Shown here one piece after another: positions 7,674 through 15,018 of a DNA stretch of 36,927 bases. Positions within the stretch are counted from its first letter, which is position 1, and each line of letters starts with the position of its first letter. Source of the DNA: Clostridia bacterium (lineage in GTDB: Bacteria > Bacillota > Clostridia > Peptostreptococcales > Anaerovoracaceae); assembly GCA_900766045.1 (NCBI GenBank), contig CAAFTW010000039.1, forward strand, positions 1 to 36,927, given 5' to 3'. The notes beneath the pieces are model-generated. The model was not told the origin of the DNA, did not search any database, and worked only from the letters and a program-made list of their open reading frames with translations. The translations under genes and the position numbers were made by a program.

Positions 7674-8504
7674 ATGCTGAAATTCATATCATGGAATATA
7701 GATTCGCTGAACGCTGCGCTGACATCGGACTCAGCGCGTGCCGTTCTGTCCCGGGAGGTCCTGCAGACGATCGCCGGTGAGGAGCCGGATGTCTTTGCGA
7801 TTCAGGAAACCAAGCTTTCCGTAAAGGGGCCGACAAAGAAGCATCTGGAAGTTCTGGAAGAATATTTCCAGGATTACAAGATGGAGTGGGTCAGCTCTCA
7901 GCCGCCTGCCCGGAAAGGCTATGCCGGCACGATGATTCTCTATCGTCAGGAACTCCAGGCTGAAAAAACGGTGCCGGAAATCGGCGCACCGGATACGATG
8001 GATCAGGAAGGCCGCCTGCTGACACTGGATTTCGGAGACTTCTGGTTCGTGAACGTCTATACCCCGAATGCGGGCGGCGAGCTCCAGCGGCTGCCGGACC
8101 GGCAGAAATGGGATGTCTGCTACGCGGATTATCTCAGCCGTCTGGATCAGGAGAAGCCAGTCATCGCCTGTGGTGATTTCAATGTCGCGCATGAGGAAAT
8201 CGACCTTGCTCATCCGGAGAATAATCATAGGTCTGCGGGCTTCACCGACGAGGAGCGTGCCGGCTTCACAAACCTGCTGGCAAAAGGCTTCACGGACAGC
8301 TTCCGTTTTCTGCACGGTCCGGTGAAGGGCGCTTACTCCTGGTGGGCGCAGCGCGTACGGACGAGTAAAATGAATAACTCCGGCTGGAGAATCGACTATT
8401 TCCTGGTCAGTGACCGCATCCGGGAGAAGGTGCAGAAGTCCGAAATGGTGGACTCTGGTGCGCGGCAGGATCATGCGCCGATTCTGCTGGAAGTGGACCT
8501 GTAG
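7674..8504 (+). CDS. xth: Exodeoxyribonuclease III / AP endonuclease (ExoA/Xth family)
   Basis: Base-excision-repair nuclease that cuts 5' to abasic sites and trims 3' blocked ends, Mg-dependent. The 276 residues carry the EEP-fold catalytic set: N8 (SWNIDSLNA), E45 (FAIQETKLS), D168 and N170 (CGDFNVAHEEIDL), a WRIDYFLVS segment, and the terminal D266-H267 pair (DHAPI). The start is preceded by AGGAGG. A TATAAT at 7626-7631 is a likely -10 for this gene, though no clear -35 is present. It follows the tRNA terminator and may be co-transcribed with the metallophosphoesterase 121 bases downstream, as I see no terminator between them. Confidence 0.93.
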   Translation: MLKFISWNIDSLNAALTSDSARAVLSREVLQTIAGEEPDVFAIQETKLSVKGPTKKHLEVLEEYFQDYKMEWVSSQPPARKGYAGTMILYRQELQAEKTVPEIGAPDTMDQEGRLLTLDFGDFWFVNVYTPNAGGELQRLPDRQKWDVCYADYLSRLDQEKPVIACGDFNVAHEEIDLAHPENNHRSAGFTDEERAGFTNLLAKGFTDSFRFLHGPVKGAYSWWAQRVRTSKMNNSGWRIDYFLVSDRIREKVQKSEMVDSGARQDHAPILLEVDL

Positions 8505-8625
8505 AGAAAAAGGCCCGGCGGAAAAGGGCCGGATATTGACTTGCCGTTTCAGCCTTTGTCAGAAGGAAAGGAAAGCGGGAGATAAACATGTCTGCGCGGA
8601 GGGCAGGTATGCGGGAGAATAAACG

Positions 8626-9489
8626 ATGAATCGGATCATTAAGAAATGCAATAAGACAATTGTGACGTCAAAGCATGAGTATTACACGAGCCGCGGGAAT
8701 TGCGGGGATATGTTTACCATTGTGCAGGTTTCTGACCTGCAGAGTGAGTATTTCGGTGAGAAGCAGCGGGATCTTCTGGCGGAAGTATCGGCGTGCGGGC
8801 CGGATATGATCGTGATTACCGGAGATCTGGTGGACCGGAGCCATACGGATTTTCTGGCGGCGGAGCGGGCTGTGAACGGTCTGCTGAAGCTGGCGCCGGT
8901 ATATTATGTGAACGGCAACCATGAAGCGGATCTCATGGGCGATGAAGCGGCAGACTTGTATAAGTCGCTGGAGAAGCGCGGCGTGCATGTGCTGATGGAC
9001 CGGAATGAGGTCGCGGAGTACGGCGGAATCCGGGTGAATATCGCGGGGCTTTCCGAGTATACAATGTTTCAGGCCAGAAGGCAGCATGCAGGGACCGGGC
9101 ATCGCACCAGAAAGCACGGATTTGCTATTCCAACGGTTGTGCGTCAGATCAGGGAGGCGTTCGGCGACCGGAAGGCCTACCGCGGTGAAGAGGCGGGTGC
9201 GCTCAGAATTCTGCTGGCCCATGAACCACAGTATCTTCGGTATTATTCCGCCGGGCATCCGGAGCTGATTTTTTCCGGACACGCCCATGGCGGCCAGTTC
9301 TGCCTGCCGGGTGGACGGGGTCTGTACGCGCCGGATCAGGGGATTCTGCCTTCCCTTACAAGCGGCTGTCACCGTTTCGGAAATTCAACCATGTATATCA
9401 GCAGAGGTCTGGGCAACAGTTCTTTTCCGCTCCGTCTGAACAATCCGCCGGAGCTTCTGTGCGTTCGGGTTATTGGAACTGCTGATTGA
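8626..9489 (+). CDS. Calcineurin-like metallophosphoesterase with a changed first metal motif
   Basis: 287-residue phosphoesterase of the YkuE-like group (di-metal hydrolases of phosphoesters). Motifs in order are SDLQ at 36-39, GDLVDR with D67, GNHE with N98-H99, HEPQ, and GHAHGGQF with H219 and H221. The first motif normally reads D-x-H, but here it is D37-L-Q39, so one metal ligand is replaced. Relatives often begin with a membrane helix, and this protein lacks one. I kept ATG 8626 because residues 9-21 match the strand that normally precedes the catalytic domain. A later ATG at 8710 would cut into it. Substrate unknown. Confidence 0.85.
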   Translation: MNRIIKKCNKTIVTSKHEYYTSRGNCGDMFTIVQVSDLQSEYFGEKQRDLLAEVSACGPDMIVITGDLVDRSHTDFLAAERAVNGLLKLAPVYYVNGNHEADLMGDEAADLYKSLEKRGVHVLMDRNEVAEYGGIRVNIAGLSEYTMFQARRQHAGTGHRTRKHGFAIPTVVRQIREAFGDRKAYRGEEAGALRILLAHEPQYLRYYSAGHPELIFSGHAHGGQFCLPGGRGLYAPDQGILPSLTSGCHRFGNSTMYISRGLGNSSFPLRLNNPPELLCVRVIGTAD

Positions 9490-9513
9490 TCGCCGAATGA
9501 CGATAGACGTTAT

Positions 9514-9558
9514 GCGCAGTCAGGGAAAAGAGTGACTCCTTCCCGGCTGCGCCTTTTT
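9514..9558 (+). terminator. Intrinsic terminator after the metallophosphoesterase gene
   Basis: GCGCAG (9514-9519) pairs with CTGCGC (9547-9552), an inner GGGAA/TTCCC adds to the stem, and CTTTTT follows. Confidence 0.85.
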
Positions 9559-9570
9559 CATGTAAATCTG

Positions 9571-9599
9571 TTGACAGTATTTAACATAATTGGTACGAT
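9571..9599 (+). promoter_or_regulatory. Promoter of the YdbC-like gene
   Basis: Consensus TTGACA (9571-9576), a 17-base spacer and TACGAT (9594-9599). Confidence 0.75.
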
Positions 9600-9665
9600 G
9601 TGGGCATATCATCCGCGTGCGTAAATTGCGACAAAATAAAATGAGAAAGGGGATAACGCGATAAT

Positions 9666-10217
9666 ATGAGAAACTATAACGAAAAAACAGATTTTTCTTT
9701 CGACATCAGGGAGAGACTGGGAGTCATCACGGAAAAGAAAAACGGATGGAAAAAGGAGTTGAACATCGTATGCTGGAATGGACGGGAACCGGCAAAGTTC
9801 GACATCCGGGACTGGTCACAGGATCATTCGCATATGGGAAGGGGCGTAACCCTGTATCAGGAAGAACTGCAGACGCTGGTGGAGCTGTATCAGCGTTACG
9901 AAGAGGCGGTCAGGGAATTCGATGCCGCTGAGCAGTGCCGGAATCAGGCGGCGCTGCGGAATGTCGCGGTTCAGAATCAGGCTTGCAGGCAAGAGCCTGT
10001 GCAGAACGCCGTGCCGCCTGCGGGATACCAGGAGTCTGCAGCTGTGCAGGACGATGCGCCTGCGGCAGACTGCGGTGACCAGGAAAGCGCGCAGGCTGAG
10101 GAATGGAATAGGCAGGAAGGCGGACTTGAGGGGATTCAGGAAGCTGATCTGCCGGAAAATGCGGCTGTACTGCAGCAGACAGCCGCTGCTGAATCTTCTG
10201 CTTCGGCGCAGATTTAG
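9666..10217 (+). CDS. YdbC/PC4-like single-stranded nucleic-acid-binding protein with Gln/Ala-rich tail
   Basis: Residues 8-75 (FDIRERLGVITEKKNGWKKE..., then LNIVCWNGREPAKFDIRDW and GRGVTLYQEELQTL) match the small bacterial YdbC family, which has the PC4 coactivator fold and binds single-stranded DNA; this is from memory of the family, not a search. YdbC proteins are usually about 70-80 residues. Here about 105 extra residues follow, rich in Gln, Ala and Glu and low in complexity, with cysteines spread through them. The gene has its own promoter and stands alone. A role in replication, repair or transcription is the family expectation only. The start has AAAGGGG about 14 bases upstream, rather far. 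Confidence 0.75.
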   Translation: MRNYNEKTDFSFDIRERLGVITEKKNGWKKELNIVCWNGREPAKFDIRDWSQDHSHMGRGVTLYQEELQTLVELYQRYEEAVREFDAAEQCRNQAALRNVAVQNQACRQEPVQNAVPPAGYQESAAVQDDAPAADCGDQESAQAEEWNRQEGGLEGIQEADLPENAAVLQQTAAAESSASAQI

Positions 10218-10300
10218 AAGAAAAATGGATCAGGCAGAAATAAGAAAAGTGATGAAAATATGAAGTAATTATTTTACTGGTATTCTATGCATGGATCGCG

Positions 10301-10328
10301 TTGTATTTCGCTTCTGATGTGGTATCAT
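10301..10328 (+). promoter_or_regulatory. Possible promoter of the nucleoside kinase gene
   Basis: TTGTAT (10301-10306), a 16-base spacer and TATCAT (10323-10328). A small CCGAC/GTCGG hairpin with an AAAA loop follows in the leader. Confidence 0.5.
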
Positions 10329-10385
10329 TAAACCGTACTGAGAGACATTTCCGACAAAAGTCGGGCTTCAAGAGGTGAGAATTGA

Positions 10386-12053
10386 ATGAGAATCAGACTG
10401 AAAACAGAACCAAACGGGAAATATCAGAAAATTGATATTCAACGCGGAACAAGCATAGAAGAACTGTATAAACAGATGAAGGCCCAGCTTCCTTATACCG
10501 TGCTGGGCGCGCGTGTTGACTGTAAATACGAAGGTATGCGCTTTCAGCTGGAGCATGAATGTGATGTGGAACTGCTGGATATGCGGACGCAGGCGGCCTG
10601 TTATGTCTACCAGGACAGTCTGTGTATGATTTTCATTACGGCTGCGAATGAAGTTCTTGATGGGGTGCAGGTGGAAGTCGCCAATTCACTGAATCAGGGA
10701 CTGTATATCGAGCTGAAGGGAATCAGTCCTGTACCGGAGGAGACAGTAGATAAGATCCGTGCACGGATGCAGGAGATGATCGATCAGGACATTCCGTTTA
10801 AGAAGGAGTTCAAGACGAGCGAGGAAATCAGCGAAATCATCGACCGGCAGGGATATATGAATAATACTGTCCGCCTGATGCATGAATTCAGCCGGGATTT
10901 CCGCCTGAAACTCTATACACTGGATGGCTATTCGCAGTTTGCCTACGGCCTGATGGCGCCTTCCACCGGGTATATGAAGTGTTTTGAACTGCGCCCGTAC
11001 CGCTACGGAGTCCTTCTGCGTTTTCCGAACAGCCATGAACCGGACCGGCTGCCGGAATACCATAACCAGCCGAAGCTGTATCAGGCATTCGGTGAGCAGA
11101 CTCGCTGGGACCGCCTGCTGGATGTCAATTATGTAGCCGATCTGAATGAGCAGATCCGGGCCGGTAAATCAAAGGATCTTATTCAGGTAGCAGAGGCTCT
11201 CCAGGAAAAGAAGATCGCGGAAATTGCCGATCAGATCCGCCAGCTGAAGAAGCGTATTATCCTGATCGCGGGTCCTTCCTCATCCGGAAAGACGACCTTT
11301 GCGAGACGCCTGAAGGTCCAGCTGAAGGTTAATGGCCTGGACGCAATCTGTCTGAGCACAGATGACTATTTCAAAGAGCGGGGAGAGACTCCGCTGGATG
11401 AGAACGGTGATCCGGATTATGAGGGATTCGGCGCGATTGACCGTGACCTGTTCACCCAGAATATGAACGATTTGCTGGAAGGAAAGGAAGTGGATCTTCC
11501 AACATTCAACTTCCTGACGGGTCACAAGGAATACGGAAAACATAAGACCGTCCTGCGTCCGGGACAGCCGGTTGTCATTGAGGGCATTCACGGACTGAAC
11601 GGAAAACTGACGGAAGGCATTCCGGATGAGGAGAAGTTTAAGATCTACATCAGTCCGCTGACCCAGCTGAATGTCGATGAGCATAACCGCGTACCGACTA
11701 CGGATGAGCGTCTGCTCAGAAGACTGGTGCGGGATTATCAGTTCCGCGGACACAGTGCCTCGGAGACGATTCAGGAATGGCCGAAGGTCCGTGCTGGTGA
11801 AGATGTGAATATTTTCCCTTACAGCGGTGAAGCGGATGTATTGTTTAATTCCTATCTGGTTTATGAGATTGCTGTGCTGAAGAAATACGCGGAGCCGCTG
11901 CTGCGTTCTGTGCCGCTGGATGATCCGGCCTATGCGGAAGCGAGCAGAATGATGAAGTTCCTGCATTTCTTTGAGACGATTCCGGATGATTCCGTGATTG
12001 TTAACAATTCTATTTTGCGTGAGTTCATCGGCGGCAGTATATTTGTCAGCTGA
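10386..12053 (+). CDS. Nucleoside kinase with N-terminal TGS-like domain (uridine kinase superfamily)
   Basis: The 555 residues divide into a TGS-like ubiquitin-fold domain (about 1-65), a middle region resembling the catalytic-like part of threonyl-tRNA synthetase editing domains (about 70-270), and a C-terminal P-loop kinase of the Udk/phosphoribulokinase type. The P-loop is GPSSSGKTT at 296-304, followed by LSTDDYFKERGETPLDENG, DLPTFNFLTGHKEYG and VIEGIHGLNG, the usual uridine-kinase blocks. This architecture is common in Clostridia and Thermotogae as 'nucleoside kinase'. It presumably phosphorylates a ribonucleoside with ATP or GTP; the exact substrate is unknown. The gene ends in a bidirectional terminator facing the superoxide reductase gene. 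Confidence 0.88.
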   Translation: MRIRLKTEPNGKYQKIDIQRGTSIEELYKQMKAQLPYTVLGARVDCKYEGMRFQLEHECDVELLDMRTQAACYVYQDSLCMIFITAANEVLDGVQVEVANSLNQGLYIELKGISPVPEETVDKIRARMQEMIDQDIPFKKEFKTSEEISEIIDRQGYMNNTVRLMHEFSRDFRLKLYTLDGYSQFAYGLMAPSTGYMKCFELRPYRYGVLLRFPNSHEPDRLPEYHNQPKLYQAFGEQTRWDRLLDVNYVADLNEQIRAGKSKDLIQVAEALQEKKIAEIADQIRQLKKRIILIAGPSSSGKTTFARRLKVQLKVNGLDAICLSTDDYFKERGETPLDENGDPDYEGFGAIDRDLFTQNMNDLLEGKEVDLPTFNFLTGHKEYGKHKTVLRPGQPVVIEGIHGLNGKLTEGIPDEEKFKIYISPLTQLNVDEHNRVPTTDERLLRRLVRDYQFRGHSASETIQEWPKVRAGEDVNIFPYSGEADVLFNSYLVYEIAVLKKYAEPLLRSVPLDDPAYAEASRMMKFLHFFETIPDDSVIVNNSILREFIGGSIFVS

Positions 12054-12062
12054 GTGGAATGA

Positions 12063-12105
12063 AAAAAGGACCGTCTTCCGGGTTTTCCGGAGGGCGGTCC
12101 TTTTT
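12063..12105. terminator. Bidirectional intrinsic terminator between convergent genes
   Basis: A 19-bp stem (12063-12081 with 12087-12105, including G-U pairs) around a 5-base loop, with A-run on the left and T-run on the right. It can therefore stop the nucleoside kinase transcript on the plus strand and the superoxide reductase transcript on the minus strand. Confidence 0.92.
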
Positions 12106-12178
12106 CTCTGAGCAAGTATGATGATAAGATTGGTGATAAACGTTTATATGCCGGAGTGAGCTGCCGGCTCTGCGTGGA

Positions 12179-12556
12179 TTAAAGCTCTTTTTTCCAGAGT
12201 CCGTGCAGTGTGCAGTACTCGTAAACTGCTGCCGGCTTCTCTCCCGGTGCCACAGCAAACTCTGCTTCCGGCTTGTCGGACGGAGTCAGGTGTCTTACCT
12301 GCAGGCTGCCCTTGTCCGTCTCGAGCATGATCATCTGGATGTAATGCTCGTCTGTCATCGGATGCTCTACGCTTCCGACCTTGACACATACACGGTTTCC
12401 GTCAACGGTTACTTCCGGAAGGTGCTTTTCTTTTGCGGCGTCTACTGTGTTCGGCTCGAGCAGTTCCATCGGCTTTCCGCAGCAGGACGGATTGCAGTGT
12501 CCCTTGTGTGCCATGAATACCATTGTTCCGCAGCTGTTACATTTGAAAAGTTCCAT
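12179..12556 (-). CDS. dfx: Superoxide reductase, 2Fe desulfoferrodoxin type
   Basis: Reduces superoxide to peroxide without releasing oxygen, using electrons from rubredoxin-like donors; typical of anaerobes. The 125 residues hold a desulforedoxin-like centre I (C6, C9, C25, C26) and the catalytic square-pyramidal centre II ligands H45 (EKHLP), H65 and H71 (EHPMTDEH), C115 and H118 (YCTLHGLW). The ATG at 12556 has AGGAGG eight bases upstream; longer in-frame starts lack one and would add residues foreign to the family. It is divergent from a PerR-like regulator and close to rubrerythrin, which together form an oxidative-stress island. Confidence 0.95.
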   Translation of the reverse strand: MELFKCNSCGTMVFMAHKGHCNPSCCGKPMELLEPNTVDAAKEKHLPEVTVDGNRVCVKVGSVEHPMTDEHYIQMIMLETDKGSLQVRHLTPSDKPEAEFAVAPGEKPAAVYEYCTLHGLWKKEL

Positions 12557-12674
12557 GTTGTTTTCCTCCTGTTGTATATTGGTTAAGTTTAAGTTAGTCG
12601 GATAGTTTTTTCTCCGGAACGGATGGTTGAAGGCTTTCCCCTTGGCGGGCATCCTTTGTCCGTCCGGCATATAT

Positions 12675-12703
12675 ATTATATACCTAGATTCATTGAAATT
12701 AAA
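12675..12703 (-). promoter_or_regulatory. Possible promoter of the superoxide reductase gene
   Basis: On the minus strand, TTTAAT (12703-12698), a 17-base spacer and TATAAT (12680-12675), within an AT-rich stretch. It would give a leader of about 110 bases. No second copy of the PerR-type operator is evident in it. Confidence 0.45.
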
Positions 12704-12738
12704 AGTAAAAATAAAAATAAATATTTCTTGAATAGCGC

Positions 12739-12767
12739 TTGACAAAGTACTTGTAAGAGAATATTAT
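12739..12767 (+). promoter_or_regulatory. Promoter of the PerR-like regulator gene
   Basis: Consensus TTGACA (12739-12744), a 17-base spacer and TATTAT (12762-12767). The predicted start falls within the operator just downstream. Confidence 0.8.
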
Positions 12768-12769
12768 AA

Positions 12770-12784
12770 TGATAATCGTTATCA
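12770..12784 (+). promoter_or_regulatory. Fur/PerR-type operator at the regulator's own transcription start
   Basis: TGATAAT-C-GTTATCA is a 7-1-7 inverted repeat with one mismatch between its arms, close to the Fur/PerR consensus TGATAATNATTATCA. It sits between the -10 and the ribosome-binding site (AAAGGAG at 12786-12792), where bound repressor would block transcription, pointing to autoregulation. Confidence 0.75.
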
Positions 12785-12799
12785 GAAAGGAGAAATCAA

Positions 12800-13225
12800 G
12801 TGAGGTATTCAAAACAGCGGAGCCTGATTATGGATGTTCTGAGAAGTACGAAGACGCATCCTACAGCCCAGTGGGTTTACGAGCAGGCGAAACGAGAGAT
12901 GCCTTCCATCGGTATTGCGACGGTGTACCGGAATCTGAATGCTCTTGCGGAAAGCGGGGAGATCCAGAAGATCATCTCACCGGGAAATGTAGAGCATTAT
13001 GATGCCGATACCAGCGATCACTGGCATATGGAATGCATGGAATGCGGACGGATCATCGATCTGAAAGCGGATCCGGAGCAGCTGGCCGAGCTGAATCACA
13101 TGATCGTGAAGACCTTTGGCATTCAGGATGAGAATGTGAAAATCGGCAAGACGCTTCTGCAGGGAACATGCAATTCCTGCCTGAGCAGGAAAACCGGCGG
13201 CTCTGGTAATGAACGGATGCATTAA
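12800..13225 (+). CDS. perR: PerR-like peroxide-responsive repressor (Fur family)
   Basis: Metal-dependent winged-helix repressor, 141 residues. The recognition-helix region IATVYRNLNALAESG is canonical. The structural zinc site is C79-x2-C82 and C124-x2-C127. The regulatory metal ligands of Bacillus PerR are all present: H20, D68, H74, H76 and D87. An Asp at the last position is characteristic of PerR, whereas Fur usually has Glu, so I favour a peroxide sensor. Translation starts at GTG 12800 behind AAAGGAG. Its operator overlaps its own start site. The neighbours are superoxide reductase and rubrerythrin. The assignment of PerR over Fur is inference. Confidence 0.85.
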   Translation: MRYSKQRSLIMDVLRSTKTHPTAQWVYEQAKREMPSIGIATVYRNLNALAESGEIQKIISPGNVEHYDADTSDHWHMECMECGRIIDLKADPEQLAELNHMIVKTFGIQDENVKIGKTLLQGTCNSCLSRKTGGSGNERMH

Positions 13226-13271
13226 TCCGTAATGACGCGGAAAACCGCCGGAAGGTCCGGCGGGAGCATCC

Positions 13272-13300
13272 TTGGAAATTAACTTTTTGTCTGATATAAC
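13272..13300 (+). promoter_or_regulatory. Possible promoter of the rubrerythrin gene
   Basis: TTGGAA (13272-13277), a 17-base spacer and TATAAC (13295-13300). Upstream, a CCGCCGG/CCGGCGG hairpin at about 13243-13261 may end perR transcription but lacks a T-run. No clear 7-1-7 operator is visible here. Confidence 0.55.
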
Positions 13301-13343
13301 AAACTTTAGAATTGAAACACGATAAATTATGGAGGAAATGAAA

Positions 13344-13883
13344 ATGAAGAAGGATCTTAAGGGAACAAAAACACTGGAAAATCTGTGGACAGCATTCGCA
13401 GGCGAGTCTCAGGCAACAAATAAGTATCGTTACTACTCTTCCAAGGCGAAGAAGGAAGGATACGAGCAGATCGCTGCAATCTTCCAGGAGACATCCGATA
13501 ATGAGAAGGAACATGCAAAGCTCTGGTTCAAGCTTGCGCAGGGAATCGGCACAACAGAGGAGAATCTGCTGGACGCTGCTGCCGGTGAGAACTATGAGTG
13601 GACAGATATGTATAAGAAAATGGCTGAAGAAGCAAGAGCTGAGGGATTCGATGAGATCGCCGAGGCGTTCGATGGTGTTGCTTCTGTAGAGGCTGAGCAC
13701 GAGAAGAGATACCGCAAGCTGGCTGAGAACGTAAAGAACGGCGAAGTATTCGAGAAGAAGGAAAAGGTTCTCTGGCAGTGCAGAAACTGCGGATATCAGG
13801 TTGTTGCTGAAGAGGCACCGAAGGTATGCCCAGTATGCAAGCACCCGCAGGCATTCTTCCAGGTAAAGCCGGAGAATTATTAA
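13344..13883 (+). CDS. rbr: Rubrerythrin
   Basis: Non-haem di-iron peroxidase of anaerobes that reduces hydrogen peroxide. The 179 residues have an N-terminal ferritin-like four-helix domain (about 1-140) with the expected glutamates in FAGESQATNKYRYY, ETSDNEKEHAKL and ASVEAEHEKRYRK, and a C-terminal rubredoxin-like domain with two CxxC pairs (WQCRNCGY and KVCPVCKHP). I chose ATG 13344 because GGAGG lies eight bases upstream; two nearer in-frame ATGs (13329 and 13338) overlap or abut that site. It probably takes up the peroxide made by the nearby superoxide reductase. Confidence 0.95.
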   Translation: MKKDLKGTKTLENLWTAFAGESQATNKYRYYSSKAKKEGYEQIAAIFQETSDNEKEHAKLWFKLAQGIGTTEENLLDAAAGENYEWTDMYKKMAEEARAEGFDEIAEAFDGVASVEAEHEKRYRKLAENVKNGEVFEKKEKVLWQCRNCGYQVVAEEAPKVCPVCKHPQAFFQVKPENY

Positions 13884-14012
13884 ACCCATGCTGCCCGCCG
13901 TGGAAATGCAGAAATTGGGGAGATGTTCCGCCAGGCAGGCGGAGTTCCGCGGGTGTACCGGGTGGTTTATGAAAACGTTTCCACAGAATAAAGAAATAGA
14001 ACCAGACAGAAG

Positions 14013-14037
14013 CGGAGCCCTGCGGGGCTCCGTTTTT
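14013..14037 (+). terminator. Intrinsic terminator after rubrerythrin
   Basis: CGGAGCCC (14013-14020) and GGGCTCCG (14025-14032) form a perfect 8-bp stem, followed by TTTTT. It is about 130 bases after the stop. A smaller CCGCC/GGCGG hairpin sits in between. Confidence 0.88.
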
Positions 14038-14423
14038 ACGTGCATTTAACCCGGATTTTGTCTCTGAACGGTACAAGGAGAAAAGAATGATAATAACAGG
14101 AGGATGAAGGATGGGAACAATCAGAGAAAATCTGTACGCGCAAGAGGATGCCTTGTAATCCCTTCTGGGCAGCGTGTTTTCCGCCGGAAAAATATGCGGC
14201 GGATAAGAAGATTACAGGAGAAAAATCTGCGGGGCAGGAAATTGTGTATACACAACAGAAAAATGACAGAAAATGCTTAATTTCCAATGAAAACAGCCGT
14301 AAAAACAGAGTAAAATAGATACGCGTGGATGCGTGTTAAAGTGCCGCCGGCTGAAGAGCTTAAAATTACTTGAATTGACAAACCGGCGATCGAAAAAAAT
14401 CCAGAAAAAAGATCAAAAATCAC
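14038..14423. other. Gap between the rubrerythrin terminator and the S10 promoter
   Basis: No convincing gene. A 15-codon frame at 14111-14158 has a well-placed AGGAGG at 14098-14103, and a 58-codon, very basic frame at 14104-14280 starts directly on that AGGAGG. Neither resembles a known protein. They may be chance or a decayed gene. Confidence 0.4.
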
Positions 14424-14452
14424 TTGCATTTATAATGTACATCGTTTATACT
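14424..14452 (+). promoter_or_regulatory. Promoter of the S10 ribosomal protein operon
   Basis: TTGCAT (14424-14429), a 17-base spacer and TATACT (14447-14452). It would give a leader of about 240 bases before rpsJ. Confidence 0.75.
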
Positions 14453-14458
14453 GGAAAA

Positions 14459-14696
14459 GCTTGTATAAGGCGAAGATGCGGGAAGTTGCTGAGCTATCAG
14501 GTAATTTCCGCGGAGAATTGTCCCTGCAGGACAGGGGCGAAGGAGCTCGCCGGCTTTTCTTTTGTGCGTTTTTTCATGGAAACGCACATGAGCGTGTGCA
14601 AGGGATACAAGCGGGAACGCACGTTGGAATGCAGGCGTCAGAGCCCCTCGTACGAGAATAGCGAAAACAGTACCAAAGAAGAAACAGGAGGAACAC
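14459..14696 (+). promoter_or_regulatory. Structured leader of the S10 operon with a terminator-like hairpin
   Basis: Four helices are visible in order: GCGGGAA/TTTCCGC (14478-14511, with inner CTGA/TCAG); TGTCC/GGACA (14519-14533); GGCGA/TCGCC (14536-14551) followed by CTTTTCTTTT, which looks like an attenuator; and a perfect 9-bp TGTGCGTTT/AAACGCACA (14563-14588). The 3' arm of the last helix can instead pair with GTGTGC downstream, giving mutually exclusive folds. In E. coli and probably Bacillus, L4 controls the S10 operon through its leader. An equivalent role here is inference. Confidence 0.55.
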
Positions 14697-15008
14697 ATGA
14701 GCGAATTACAGAAAATCAGAATCAGGCTGAAGGCTTATGATCACGCACTGCTGGATCAGAGCGCAGCCAAGATTGTCGAGACAGCAAAGAAGACCGGAGC
14801 TGAGGTTTCCGGACCGATTCCGCTGCCGACAGAGAAAGAGGTCGTAACAATCCTTCGTGCGGTTCATAAGGATAAGGACAGCAGAGAGCAGTTCGAGCAG
14901 AGAACCCACAAGAGACTGATCGACATAACCAATGCCACACTGCAGACAACAGACGCGCTGACAAAGCTTGATCTGCCGGCTGGAGTTGACATTGAGATCA
15001 AGCTGTAA
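14697..15008 (+). CDS. rpsJ: 30S ribosomal protein S10 (uS10)
   Basis: 103 residues; the family usually has about 102. The segment REQFEQRTHKRLIDITN is the universal S10 signature, and MSELQKIRIRLKAYDHALLD is the classic N-terminus. S10 sits in the head of the 30S subunit and also pairs with NusB in antitermination complexes. It is the first gene of the S10 operon, with AGGAGG before the ATG. The next gene, rplC, is separated by an unusually long structured gap, unlike the short spacings in the rest of the operon. Confidence 0.98.
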   Translation: MSELQKIRIRLKAYDHALLDQSAAKIVETAKKTGAEVSGPIPLPTEKEVVTILRAVHKDKDSREQFEQRTHKRLIDITNATLQTTDALTKLDLPAGVDIEIKL

Positions 15009-15018
15009 GGGACACTCC

